This document shows positions 10,135-18,201 of a DNA stretch of 64,000 nucleotides, piece by piece. Below the pieces are notes generated by a model. It saw nothing but the letters and a program-made list of their open reading frames with translations. It did no database searches and was not told the DNA's origin. This DNA comes from CAWIVH01 sp963839475 (GTDB lineage Bacteria; Acidobacteriota; UBA6911). Positions within the stretch are counted from its first letter, which is position 1; every line of letters starts with the position of its first letter. The translations under genes and the position numbers were made by a program. The stretch is from positions 372,001-436,000 of the forward strand of contig CAWIVH010000020.1 in the NCBI GenBank assembly GCA_963839475.1, in the 5' to 3' direction.

Positions 10135-10172
10135 ACCCAATTCCTTCGTGTCTTGGTGATCTTTGCGGTTCG
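10107..10172. repeat. Long inverted repeat overlapping the amidohydrolase stop codon
   Basis: Arms CGAACCGCAAAG (10107-10118) and CTTTGCGGTTCG (10161-10172) are exact inverses. The inner segments AGACGCGAAG and CTTCGTGTCT continue the stem with one G-U pair. The repeat replaces a normal terminator between convergent genes and encodes the last residues of the amidohydrolase. A partial relative (TTGATCTTTGCGGTTGGGATTGG) occurs near 58858. Confidence 0.75.
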
Positions 10173-10217
10173 AATTGGTTTGCGGACATTCCGCAAAATA
10201 CAGACCTTTACTGGTCG

Positions 10218-11105
10218 CTACCCCAGCGCTTCCGCAACCAGCCGGCAGTTTTCCCTGACCTGCTCCTTTTGCTTCGGATACATGCCGATTACAAAACAGT
10301 CCTCAGGTTTTGCATACCCTGCTGCGAGTTTGAGCGCGGCAAGCATCTTTTCAGGAGTGTCGCAGTGCCTCGAGGCACCATACACTTTGAAAATCAGGCA
10401 TTGCCTTGAAGTCTGGCGCACCCGCAAAAGCATTTTCTCGCGGTCGGGGTCCCAGAAAAGTTCGCCATTCACCAATCGCCCCGCCACCTTCTCAGCCTCT
10501 TCCGGCGTCCGGCTGAGGTTGTAAATGCAGGTCATATAGAAATCCAGGTCCCAGCCTTTCGACTCGACATAGTCAATGACCTCGGGGATGTGAGTCCCGA
10601 GACCGACCTGCACGCCGGTCTGACGGATGGCTTTGAGCAGGTCCCGGGCCTGTTCGATTTTTCCGGCCTGCCAGAATTTGTCGGTCTGGCTGCCGTGGTG
10701 ATAAATCCCGACCGGCTTCATGTCCGCGATGGTCCCGATGTTGCGCGGGATGTCGGCGAACTCGGAGGCAGTCTGTGCGATCCATTGGATCGTCCCCCCT
10801 TCCGATCTGTACTCGTGCAGAAGCCGCGTAATGTGACGATCACCTCGAGACTGCCATGTATTGATACCGGCACTTTCACAATCCCGGAGCAGACTTTTCA
10901 CCCTCGCAGCCGTGAAAAAGTCGATCATCTCGCGGCTGAGCTGACCGGAAACATGGGAATTGCCGCTGACCGGATTCCCGCCCACGATAAGGCGGGAGAT
11001 TTTGGACTTGCCGAACGCCACTTGTGGAACGGTTTCCGCAACATTCCTTCCCGCCAATGGCACGGCCAACGCCCCGGCCAGAAGTTCACGACGGCTCAGT
11101 TCCAT
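10218..11105 (-). CDS. Exported TIM-barrel protein, aldo/keto-reductase-like, with twin-arginine signal
   Basis: About 295 aa from the ATG at 11105, which has GGGGAG seven bases upstream. The first residues MELSRRELLAGALAVPLAG are a Tat-type signal, so it is exported folded. The body (FGKSKISRLIVGGNPVSGN, then a run of barrel strands such as WIAQTASEF, KPVGIYHHGSQ and VQVGLGTHIPEV) resembles aldo/keto-reductase-fold proteins but lacks an obvious Asp-Tyr-Lys-His tetrad. An oxidoreductase role is therefore uncertain. It is the last gene of a minus-strand operon that also carries a DUF4091 protein, a small secreted protein and an esterase. Confidence 0.65.
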   Translation of the reverse strand: MELSRRELLAGALAVPLAGRNVAETVPQVAFGKSKISRLIVGGNPVSGNSHVSGQLSREMIDFFTAARVKSLLRDCESAGINTWQSRGDRHITRLLHEYRSEGGTIQWIAQTASEFADIPRNIGTIADMKPVGIYHHGSQTDKFWQAGKIEQARDLLKAIRQTGVQVGLGTHIPEVIDYVESKGWDLDFYMTCIYNLSRTPEEAEKVAGRLVNGELFWDPDREKMLLRVRQTSRQCLIFKVYGASRHCDTPEKMLAALKLAAGYAKPEDCFVIGMYPKQKEQVRENCRLVAEALG

Positions 11106-11143
11106 AATCATGCTCCCCGTTTTCATTGAACCAAAAGCGAAGA

Positions 11144-11265
11144 TCAAGGCACTGCCAGCATATACCGGTGCAGGTGCTTTGTGTGCAACTGAAAGGCCTG
11201 GTAAAGCTTCTCCACGCCATAGCGGACATCGGGGGTAAAACGGAAACTCCACGACTCATTATCCA
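11144..11265 (-). pseudogene. C-terminal tail of the esterase in a shifted frame
   Basis: Just before the esterase stop, another frame continues with a natural-looking protein tail: DNESWSFRFTPDVRYGVEK, then LYQAFQLHTKHLHRYMLAVP and a stop at 11144. The esterase itself ends abruptly in PLLLG near the repeated CTCCTC sequence. One-base slippage there would join the two parts into a protein about 40 residues longer. This suggests a recent frameshift, a sequencing error, or programmed slippage. Confidence 0.6.
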
Positions 11266-13142
11266 AGGAGGAGCGGAATCTTGGAGCCCCGCGGCGTTTG
11301 CGGCGCAAGACGAACCACGCTCGTCCGTTCCATGCTGCTGGTCCATTCCCGCTGCTTTGCCTCCTGCAGATCGGAGATTTCCACAAGCCAGGGCGAGTCG
11401 GAATATATCTTGCAGCGATACCAGTTTCCCTTGTCGAAGGGATCCATCCCCTGGCGCATCTTCACCCAGATCGTCGCCTCCTCGCCCGGTTCCAGAATTC
11501 CATTGCCATTCCCTTTGCCCTCGGTCACTTTGCGGTCGATCGATTTTCCGCCCCCCTGGTTCCCGCTCTGACGAAAAACCTTGAGGTCCACAGTCCTGCC
11601 GTCCAGGATTACCATTTCTTCAACTGTGGGGATGATCTCCGGAACTACGAGAACATCCAGGTTTTCCGACACACCGTGCCAGCCGTCGTAGGTCAGTTCC
11701 AGCCGGAGCCGCGTCGGCTCGAAGTAACCTCCGCCCGAAGTGAAGCGCGCATGAAATTGATTGGAAACGTCGACGAATCCGCCGGGATCGATGGAAGGTA
11801 TCTCGAATTCCTGAGCAAGCAGCTGGACCGTCGGGTATTCGCTGCTCAGGCGGACGCGCACATTGTCCATTGCTTCTTTGCGAGGATTGTAAATGCGCAA
11901 AGGAAGCGGAATTTCAGAGTTCGGAGGAAGACGCAACTTATCGCCCGCGGTTACCGGCAGCAGGATAGGAGGCTCAGATCCGGTTCCCGGACCGGCAAAG
12001 CTTACCTGGTGCCCGGAGCCATCCACCGTAAAGGTCAAAGTGCCATCGCTAGCGGAGGTAACTTCACGCCGGCTGGTTTTATTTGCGGCGAAGGAGTGAT
12101 CCGACAGAGTGTAAACTGCAGCCGGTTTATAGCGCGGCGCGGTTTTCACGGTGATACGGAGATTCTCCGGCGGCGGCCCATCAGGCTCCCATTGCCGGGC
12201 GGTAATACGCAGCCCTCCCTGCCGGACATCCGTCAGGGATACCATGGCGCTTCCGGCACCATCGACCTGGACATCATATCCCCAAACGGAAAAGCGGCGA
12301 TAGGCGTTGGCATGATTGAAAGAAACGGGAATATTGTCGAGCGCCGAATTTGCGAAGGCTCGGGAGTGAAAATCGAAAGTCTCCGCGATTGAGGTGATCC
12401 AGTGGCGATGGTATTCATCCTGGCGAAATTCGAAGTCCACCGATTCGGAGCTGGCGTAGGCTGCGCGGGCCTCTTCATGATACTGGCTTATGTAATCGCC
12501 GCTGGCGCGGATCAAACGGACCATGGTGTGGGTATGGCTGGGAGCATGGTCTTTGAGCCGCCAGAGCTGCCGGCGCCCGGGATCGCCGGCAAAAAACTCG
12601 TGCCCGGGATTAAAGGCCGAGGCGCTGCCGATCAGGTGCGGATACCGGGCCGAAATATAAAAGCTCATGAAGCCGCCCATGCTGAGTCCGGAGGTTGCGC
12701 GGTGCCGCCGATCGGACAGGGTTCGATAAGTTTTGTCGATATGCTCGATCAATTCCTCCAAGTAAGGGCCGAAATCATGGTTTCCCCCACCGCGCATGAC
12801 ATCCCATGGCGTTCCCCCATAAAACCCGGTGTAATCTTCAGCCACATACCCATCCACCAGGACCACGATGACGTCATGCCTGGCGACGTAATCCGCCATC
12901 TTGGGAATAAAGTCTTTGCCGCCATCATAGCTTTCCAACGTGTACCGGTCGCTGTGACCGTGAAAAAAGTAGATGACCGGGTAACGCTTACCTGCGATGG
13001 AATAATCAGTGGGAAGCAGGATGCGGTAGTTTCTGGACTCGCCAAAAACCTTGGATGGGTGTGTCAGATCCAGAAACGGCCTGCTCGGCAAAGCCGCGGC
13101 CTGCCAGGCCAACATCCCGATGAGACACAAAATAGGCCACAT
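11259..13142 (-). CDS. Secreted esterase D / feruloyl-esterase-like hydrolase with C-terminal beta domains
   Basis: 627 aa with a signal peptide (MWPILCLIGMLAWQAAALP). Residues ~25-260 are an alpha/beta hydrolase of the esterase D (S-formylglutathione hydrolase / feruloyl esterase) type: YPVIYFFHGHSDR oxyanion region, VIVVLVDGY, and nucleophile elbow GLSMGG at Ser154. His lies in FRQDEYHRHWITSIAE. The rest is beta-rich and may bind carbohydrate or stabilise the enzyme. It probably removes ester groups from plant polysaccharides. It starts 3 bases after the preceding gene, so it is in one operon with the DUF4091 protein. The true C-terminus probably lies in another frame down to 11144. Confidence 0.8.
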   Translation of the reverse strand: MWPILCLIGMLAWQAAALPSRPFLDLTHPSKVFGESRNYRILLPTDYSIAGKRYPVIYFFHGHSDRYTLESYDGGKDFIPKMADYVARHDVIVVLVDGYVAEDYTGFYGGTPWDVMRGGGNHDFGPYLEELIEHIDKTYRTLSDRRHRATSGLSMGGFMSFYISARYPHLIGSASAFNPGHEFFAGDPGRRQLWRLKDHAPSHTHTMVRLIRASGDYISQYHEEARAAYASSESVDFEFRQDEYHRHWITSIAETFDFHSRAFANSALDNIPVSFNHANAYRRFSVWGYDVQVDGAGSAMVSLTDVRQGGLRITARQWEPDGPPPENLRITVKTAPRYKPAAVYTLSDHSFAANKTSRREVTSASDGTLTFTVDGSGHQVSFAGPGTGSEPPILLPVTAGDKLRLPPNSEIPLPLRIYNPRKEAMDNVRVRLSSEYPTVQLLAQEFEIPSIDPGGFVDVSNQFHARFTSGGGYFEPTRLRLELTYDGWHGVSENLDVLVVPEIIPTVEEMVILDGRTVDLKVFRQSGNQGGGKSIDRKVTEGKGNGNGILEPGEEATIWVKMRQGMDPFDKGNWYRCKIYSDSPWLVEISDLQEAKQREWTSSMERTSVVRLAPQTPRGSKIPLLLG

Positions 13143-13145
13143 GTT

Positions 13146-13811
13146 TCACCTCGCCGGAGCAACGTGTCCGGGATTACCCGAAGCGCCGATACTATTCCCC
13201 CGTCTCAGTTTTGCATGAACCTGAGGCAGCTTGGAGCCCGGCTCCGCGGCAATTACCTCTACGAGCCCGACAATCTCGCCCAGGCTGTCATAAACCGGCG
13301 CCAGAACAGATATCATCTGGGGACGGCGTGTCACTTTTTCGCGTTGTCCGCTCTCCAGCACCCGCTTCATTTCCAAAGGCATATCCTGAGTCAGCTGCCC
13401 CCAGGTCCAGAACTGGCTCCACTCGTTCGCATTCCGGATCAGGATCTGGACCTTGCCCGGCGTGTCGGGGAAGGGCATCCATAGATTTACATCGCAGGGG
13501 TATGACACCAGCCTGGAAAGGCGGATCAGGATTTTCTTTGTTGCAATGAAGTTCTCATGATTCACATCAAAATTGTCACCCGCTACCCAGGGGTCTTTGG
13601 GATCGACGAGGAAAATGCGCTCGAGCGCGCGCGGGGTAAGGATCCTCCGGCAAACGTCGCCATCCATGAGAACGCTTGCGATCCGGCCGACTTCGTCCAA
13701 TTCCCGGATCACATCCTCTCGAGTCCGCACGGCGGTGTCCTGCCCTCCGGCGAATGGCACTAAGGCCGGGAACATCAGCAAGCAGGCAAGGAATCCTTTG
13801 CCCATATTCAT
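13146..13811 (-). CDS. Small secreted protein, possibly PDC/Cache-like
   Basis: 221 aa with a signal peptide (MNMGKGFLACLLMFPALVPFAGGQ). I do not recognise the family with confidence. The middle (DVNHENFIATKKILIRLSRL, PCDVNLWMPFPDTPGKVQI) and end (MISVLAPVYDSLGEIVGLVEV) recall the PDC/Cache sensor fold, where a conserved Asp-Ser-x-Gly-x-x-x-Gly strand closes the pocket. No kinase or transducer domain follows, so it would be a free periplasmic ligand binder. Its ATG overlaps the stop of the DUF4091 gene (ATGA), and the esterase starts 3 bases after its end. Coupled translation with both neighbours is expected. Confidence 0.6.
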   Translation of the reverse strand: MNMGKGFLACLLMFPALVPFAGGQDTAVRTREDVIRELDEVGRIASVLMDGDVCRRILTPRALERIFLVDPKDPWVAGDNFDVNHENFIATKKILIRLSRLVSYPCDVNLWMPFPDTPGKVQILIRNANEWSQFWTWGQLTQDMPLEMKRVLESGQREKVTRRPQMISVLAPVYDSLGEIVGLVEVIAAEPGSKLPQVHAKLRRGNSIGASGNPGHVAPAR

Positions 13812-15691
13812 TTTGCCTCCGCAACCAAATCCATGAGGAAAAGGTGAACGTTATTCCAGGCCCGGGCACTCAATTTCTCCGGGCTGACAATTACCCTCCC
13901 CGGTTCCGCAGCGGCTTCTTCAGCCCAGGTATAGGGATTCTTGTCCAACAGGGGCGGGCGGGGGTTCCACCAATCCTGCGGCTTTGTCCCATTGTATCGC
14001 CGGGTCACTTCCGCCTTCAGCCACTCTAACTGCCTTCGCCCTTTCATACTTTCCAACAGTGCAATATCCTGGACGCAATTCCGCTGAAGTTTCAACCTCA
14101 GGCTCGGGATAGGTCCTTTGATGCCGAAGCGATCACCCGAATAAGCCAACACGGTATCCAGGCCCCCAGCTCTAAACCACGGGTCGGGCCCGGGATCGAC
14201 GGTCTGCCAGTGGACCCAACCGTCGGTGCCGTAGATCCAAGCCCTCACCGGCCCATCCGTGATGGCCGCAGAGACGGCATTCACGGCAGGAGGGCCGCCA
14301 TAAATCCAGAGTATGTCGCCCCTGGACTTGAGCTTGGCGGCGGCATCAGGGTACCAGCTAAACATTCCGCCGCTGCAGACCCAGAAATTGATGATCCCGG
14401 CAAGAGTATCGAACTGGCTCTCCATGGACCAGCTCGCATCCGTCCGGAAAACGAACTGCACCGGTGAACTGGAAGGCAGCGCTTTTTTCAAAAGCCGGCC
14501 GTATTCCACCAAATACCGGTCATCTTCAGGAAAGCGTGCCTCATCACCATCCCAGGGGAACGCCTTATATCTTTTCTTGTGATTGAAGAACATTTCGAAG
14601 CGAGTCCGGGTCCAGCCCTTTTCACGGAAATGCAGCTCCATTTGTGAAACCACATTGGTGAATTCGACTTCATAGCCGGGCTCCCCCCACCCCAGAAAAG
14701 ACGCGGGCCACTCCGGGTTGATCGGCAGATAAACAAACGGGATGGGGCGGGCACCGCGTCTTGATCCGGCAAATGCGCTTCCATCCAGCAGCGGGCCGTA
14801 GTGCCGGTCATAAAGTTCCCAACTCTCGATGTGTTTGCCACGACCGGATCCGGCCAGTTGCGGCGCGAACTCCGAAATGACTTTGCCGCCGTGCCCGTAG
14901 CCGAGTTGATGATACACACCCCGATGTTCATAAAAGAGTCGGTGATAGAGATGCGTCAGCCGGAAAGATTCATCGCTGGGGACCGCGGCATTCGAATACT
15001 GGTCGGCGAGAAAGGAGCTCCCATAGGAGTTATGGTCCACAAAGATCGCATCTTCCACCGGAATCTGAGCATCTACAACTCTAATGCTGACCGGGAGTGT
15101 CAGTTTCCTCTTTCCCGCCTGCAGAGACGCCCGGCATTGGTAGAGTCCGGGGACGGCATCGGCCGGAATCCAGATATCCACCCAATAAGCCTGGGCACTT
15201 TGATTGTCGATTCGGTTATCGGAATGAGGGAGTCTTGATGCGTAGGGCAGGTTGGCCGGGACCAGTGCGTCGGGGAAATAGGTCTTGGTGGACTGGTTCC
15301 AATGATACCACTCCCTGAAAAGATCGAGCTGTAGCTTGCCGTTTGCATCCTGCAGTTTCAGGTCGAGAACATAGTCCCCGCCCTCGGGCATCTTCACAAC
15401 CACCTGGAAGGATACATACCCTCCCCTGGCCCCAGCGATCGTCAGCGGATTTTGTACGGTACTGAAAAGTTGCCCATCCGATACCGATTTCCTGTCGGCC
15501 GCCACCACGCTCCCGAAGGGATCAGGCCTCAAGAACTCTGGGAGCGCAACGAGCTCGACAGCGGCGCAAATGTTCGCCAAAAGAAGCACGGCCAGGAGTC
15601 CAGCCAAGCAGCGGCTGTGGATCCATCGGGTGATACGAACGTTACCCGTGGGAAATCTGTGCAGAAAGAAATGAGGGGCCTTGGTTGGCAT
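13808..15691 (-). CDS. DUF4091-family secreted glycoside-hydrolase-like protein
   Basis: About 627 aa from the ATG at 15691, chosen because GGAG lies six bases upstream and a signal segment follows (CLAGLLAVLLLANICAAVE). An open frame further upstream to 15952 reads through AT-rich non-coding sequence. Residues ~45-200 look like the beta-sandwich that precedes the catalytic part (GGYVSFQVVVKMPEGGDYVLDL, VPGLYQCRASLQAGKRKLTLP). The C-terminal two thirds resemble the DUF4091 barrel (FVYLPINPEWPASFLGWGEP, DILWIYGGPPAVNAVSAAI, RAWIYGTDGWVHWQTVDPG, DTVLAYSGDRFGIKGPIPSL). The family is thought to act on glycans, but its reaction is undefined. It is the first gene of a four-gene minus-strand operon. 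Confidence 0.75.
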   Translation of the reverse strand: MPTKAPHFFLHRFPTGNVRITRWIHSRCLAGLLAVLLLANICAAVELVALPEFLRPDPFGSVVAADRKSVSDGQLFSTVQNPLTIAGARGGYVSFQVVVKMPEGGDYVLDLKLQDANGKLQLDLFREWYHWNQSTKTYFPDALVPANLPYASRLPHSDNRIDNQSAQAYWVDIWIPADAVPGLYQCRASLQAGKRKLTLPVSIRVVDAQIPVEDAIFVDHNSYGSSFLADQYSNAAVPSDESFRLTHLYHRLFYEHRGVYHQLGYGHGGKVISEFAPQLAGSGRGKHIESWELYDRHYGPLLDGSAFAGSRRGARPIPFVYLPINPEWPASFLGWGEPGYEVEFTNVVSQMELHFREKGWTRTRFEMFFNHKKRYKAFPWDGDEARFPEDDRYLVEYGRLLKKALPSSSPVQFVFRTDASWSMESQFDTLAGIINFWVCSGGMFSWYPDAAAKLKSRGDILWIYGGPPAVNAVSAAITDGPVRAWIYGTDGWVHWQTVDPGPDPWFRAGGLDTVLAYSGDRFGIKGPIPSLRLKLQRNCVQDIALLESMKGRRQLEWLKAEVTRRYNGTKPQDWWNPRPPLLDKNPYTWAEEAAAEPGRVIVSPEKLSARAWNNVHLFLMDLVAEAK

Positions 15692-16009
15692 CTGCAGCTC
15701 CAGTTTTGGATTAATTCGCTTAAATTCTGATCCTTTTTTTATAAGAATTATTGTTTGTTGCTGTAATAAAGAAACCAACCTGATACAGTGGCTTCTTCTA
15801 TATTCAAATACCATCCTTGTCAAGAAATTTGCGTGCAGATCAAAGCTCGTCGAGGTTTTCGATAAATGCTTGAATTCTTGTGGCATAAGACAAGGTTCGT
15901 CGCAAAACGGCTCATTCTGCAAATCGAAGGTAGAGGTTTCGAACCGAACCAAGATTTAGAAACCTTCAAACGCAACCAGCCTGATGTAATTTGAGATCGG
16001 GTCGCTATT
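15692..16009. other. Divergent intergenic region, AT-rich
   Basis: This stretch separates the DUF4091 operon (leftward) from the CBM9-like gene (rightward). It is clearly richer in A and T than its surroundings, as expected for a divergent promoter region. I see no RNA gene or convincing operator. Confidence 0.5.
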
Positions 16010-16726
16010 ATGTCGACACCAGCGTTTTCCAACGGGCGGTCCCTATCGGCGGAAAATCAATACGCAGGGAACCGAACAATTCATTCCCGATCGATACCCG
16101 GCGATTTCGTCCCTGATGGCAAATGGACCAAGAGCTTCTGGCAGGCGGCAGAAACCGTGTGCCTGGACCAGCGCCCGGCGGGGAGCAATAAAATTGATGG
16201 CATCACGACGAGGGTAGCCAGCGTCTGGACTCCCGATTCGGTTTACTTCGCATACAGGTGCAGCTACATTACACTGAACTGTTATGAAGGGGAATCAGCA
16301 GCTGAAAAAAAGTGGGAACTATGGAACCGGGATGTGGTCGAGGTCTTCATCAATCCCCAGCCGGACCGTTTTCACCACTATTTCGAATATGAGGTCGCGC
16401 CCAACAATCTCTGGATCGATCTTGAGATTGATCTTCTCAAGACCCCGTTTCACGATGCCGGCTGGATTTCCGGCTTTCAACATGCCACAACCCTGGATGA
16501 GGACAGCCGCATTTGGACTTGCGAAATGCGTCTTCCGGTCGCGTCCATGGGAGTCCCGAGACTCGTCCCGGGAACCGAATGGAGATTGAATTTTTACCGG
16601 GCCGACGGCCCGGGCGACGATAGCCAGCGTCGATTCATGAACTGGAGCCCGCTACCCGAACCGATTCCAACTTTTCACCAGCCGGCTTCTTTCGGGATCA
16701 TCCACTTTGACGGCCTGGGGAGCTGA
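16010..16726 (+). CDS. CBM9/DOMON-like carbohydrate-binding protein
   Basis: 238 aa. The core (DGKWTKSFWQAAETVCLDQR, VASVWTPDSVYFAYRCSY, WELWNRDVVEVFINPQPD, FHHYFEYEVAPNNLWIDLEI, SRIWTCEMRLPVASMGV) is the typical carbohydrate-binding family 9-like beta-sandwich found in Acidobacteriota and Bacteroidota. No signal peptide is visible from the chosen ATG, which is unusual for a sugar binder, and the true start could differ. It probably assists the polysaccharide-active proteins on both sides. It converges with the PepSY pair; only 26 bases separate the ends. Confidence 0.7.
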   Translation: MSTPAFSNGRSLSAENQYAGNRTIHSRSIPGDFVPDGKWTKSFWQAAETVCLDQRPAGSNKIDGITTRVASVWTPDSVYFAYRCSYITLNCYEGESAAEKKWELWNRDVVEVFINPQPDRFHHYFEYEVAPNNLWIDLEIDLLKTPFHDAGWISGFQHATTLDEDSRIWTCEMRLPVASMGVPRLVPGTEWRLNFYRADGPGDDSQRRFMNWSPLPEPIPTFHQPASFGIIHFDGLGS

Positions 16727-16752
16727 TCGGAACCTCCCTCTGCAAGGTCGTT

Positions 16753-17367
16753 TTAAGCTGCAAGGATCGCCGCAACAACCAGAATTCCGCTGATAAGCAA
16801 CACAGATCCGAGAACCCGCCCATGGCCCCGGCAATACCACATGTAGATGCCTGTCAGGACCATGATTACCAGGCTGATGGACAGAGCGTCCATCAAGAAT
16901 CTCCAGATCCGGGTCGCCCACCAGTTCCGATGCTGCGACGGATCGCTTCTGCGTACACCCGTAAAAGAGTGAAGCATGCTCAATATTCCCCACCCGTTTA
17001 CCTGGATATGCTTTACCTGGGCGCGAAGACTCACAAAATCCGTTTTGACCTGGTAAATATCCCCGGGCTTGACGACCTGAAAGGTCATGACTTTTGAATC
17101 GCCATGGCGGCTCAAATTCGAGATTTCTCCACGAATGCGTAATTGCTCCATGATGATTTTCGCCGAGGTGAGATCATCCTGCGCCATCGGTAAAACAACC
17201 GGCGCTTCGAATGAGGTCTCCTTTCGGTCACCCCAGAAGCTCGAGATGCGCCATTTGGGATGGTTCAATACCACCCCCGAGAGGCTAAATAGCCAGATGA
17301 AGAAAAGGAAGAAGAGGCCGAGGTAAGTGTGAAGTTTCCGGTTCAGGCCTTCAGCCGACGATGGCAT
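16753..17367 (-). CDS. PepSY-associated transmembrane protein
   Basis: About 204 aa from the ATG at 17367 (GGAGGGG upstream), overlapping the preceding gene by 17 bases. Membrane helices lie at the N-terminus (TYLGLFFLFFIWLFSLSGVVL) and near the C-terminus (ISLVIMVLTGIYMWY and VLGSVLLISGILVVAAILAA). Between them is a periplasmic PepSY-like segment. The HSFTGVRR motif and the paired arrangement resemble the iron-uptake-associated PepSY-TM proteins usually found near TonB receptors. Role inferred: iron reductase or envelope assembly. Confidence 0.68.
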   Translation of the reverse strand: MPSSAEGLNRKLHTYLGLFFLFFIWLFSLSGVVLNHPKWRISSFWGDRKETSFEAPVVLPMAQDDLTSAKIIMEQLRIRGEISNLSRHGDSKVMTFQVVKPGDIYQVKTDFVSLRAQVKHIQVNGWGILSMLHSFTGVRRSDPSQHRNWWATRIWRFLMDALSISLVIMVLTGIYMWYCRGHGRVLGSVLLISGILVVAAILAA

Positions 17368-17977
17368 AGAGCGCCCCTCCGAGACAAAGAACACCGCCTA
17401 TCATCAGGATGAGGCCTACTTTTCGCTCCGACTTCAATGTCACCCAGAGATAAATCCCGCTGGCCGACAGGAAGAGAATCAGCCAGGCGCTAAAGTCCGA
17501 CAGCCATCCCCATACGCGGGTCACCACCCAGTTGCGCCGGATATTGGCCAGGTGAGGTCCCGGCATTTTGTGAAGAAAGATGAGTGCTTCCCAGATTCCC
17601 GTTTTACGCTGCTTTACGGTGGCTGTGCCTGACTCCAGGGAAACGTCTATGCGGGCTTCATACCCGGGCCTGGCAACCGGAATGGTCAGCATTCGGTCCT
17701 CAGCCGAATAACCGATGAAACCGATTTCGCCGGAGATGCCGGTTTGTTGCAGGATTTCTCGAGCCCGACCGACGCGTTCTGCAGTCTCGAGTGTTTCGAT
17801 ACCGGCTGGCACATTTATCCGGATCGTTATTGTCCCGGAATCGACAGGATCACCCAGGGGAATTCCCGGATGATTCAATATAATCACACTGAAAGCAAAA
17901 ACGAGAACGAAGGGACTCAGGAAAAGCCCGACAAAAAGATGCGAATCACGTATCAGCAGGTAAATCTTAACGCGCAT
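17351..17977 (-). CDS. PepSY-associated transmembrane protein, paralogue of the next gene
   Basis: 208 aa, with the same plan as its downstream neighbour: an N-terminal helix with IILNHPG (here FVLVFAFSVIILNHPGIPL), a periplasmic segment, FLHKMPGPHLANIRRNW matching HSFTGVRR...HRNWW in the partner, and two C-terminal helices. The His residues next to helices suggest haem or metal contact. The two genes overlap by 17 bases, so a heterodimer formed by coupled translation is likely. Such pairs are usually annotated as PepSY-TM helix family. Confidence 0.68.
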   Translation of the reverse strand: MRVKIYLLIRDSHLFVGLFLSPFVLVFAFSVIILNHPGIPLGDPVDSGTITIRINVPAGIETLETAERVGRAREILQQTGISGEIGFIGYSAEDRMLTIPVARPGYEARIDVSLESGTATVKQRKTGIWEALIFLHKMPGPHLANIRRNWVVTRVWGWLSDFSAWLILFLSASGIYLWVTLKSERKVGLILMIGGVLCLGGALYAIVG

Positions 17978-18201
17978 TCTGCCGCACCCCGGCCTGCAAT
18001 TCCGTCCTCGCCGGGGAACCGATTTCCTGCTGATTCCTCAGGATTCAAAATTGCAAATAATTACACGTGAAGTGATACCATGCGGCATTGATTTCAGAGA
18101 GTGGAATTTCGGCCCCGGGGCTCCCGATATCGGCCGGTGATAGCCGGTTGGCCGAAATCCTTCAGTAATATTCATGATCATCCGGATACCCTGGAGGTGC
18201 C

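Noticed and set aside
10155..10185. GCGGTTCGAATTGG, which looks like a tRNA T-loop
   Set aside because: No acceptor stem, D-arm or anticodon arm can be folded around it; it is one arm of the inverted repeat.
11298..12392. A 364-codon plus-strand open frame opposite the esterase C-terminus
   Set aside because: Shadow of the esterase: Arg- and Pro-rich, no family features.
12402..13484. A 360-codon open frame on the plus strand opposite the esterase and the small secreted protein
   Set aside because: It has no known motif, no ribosome-binding site, and lies wholly opposite two genes with clear family matches; high GC keeps antisense frames open.
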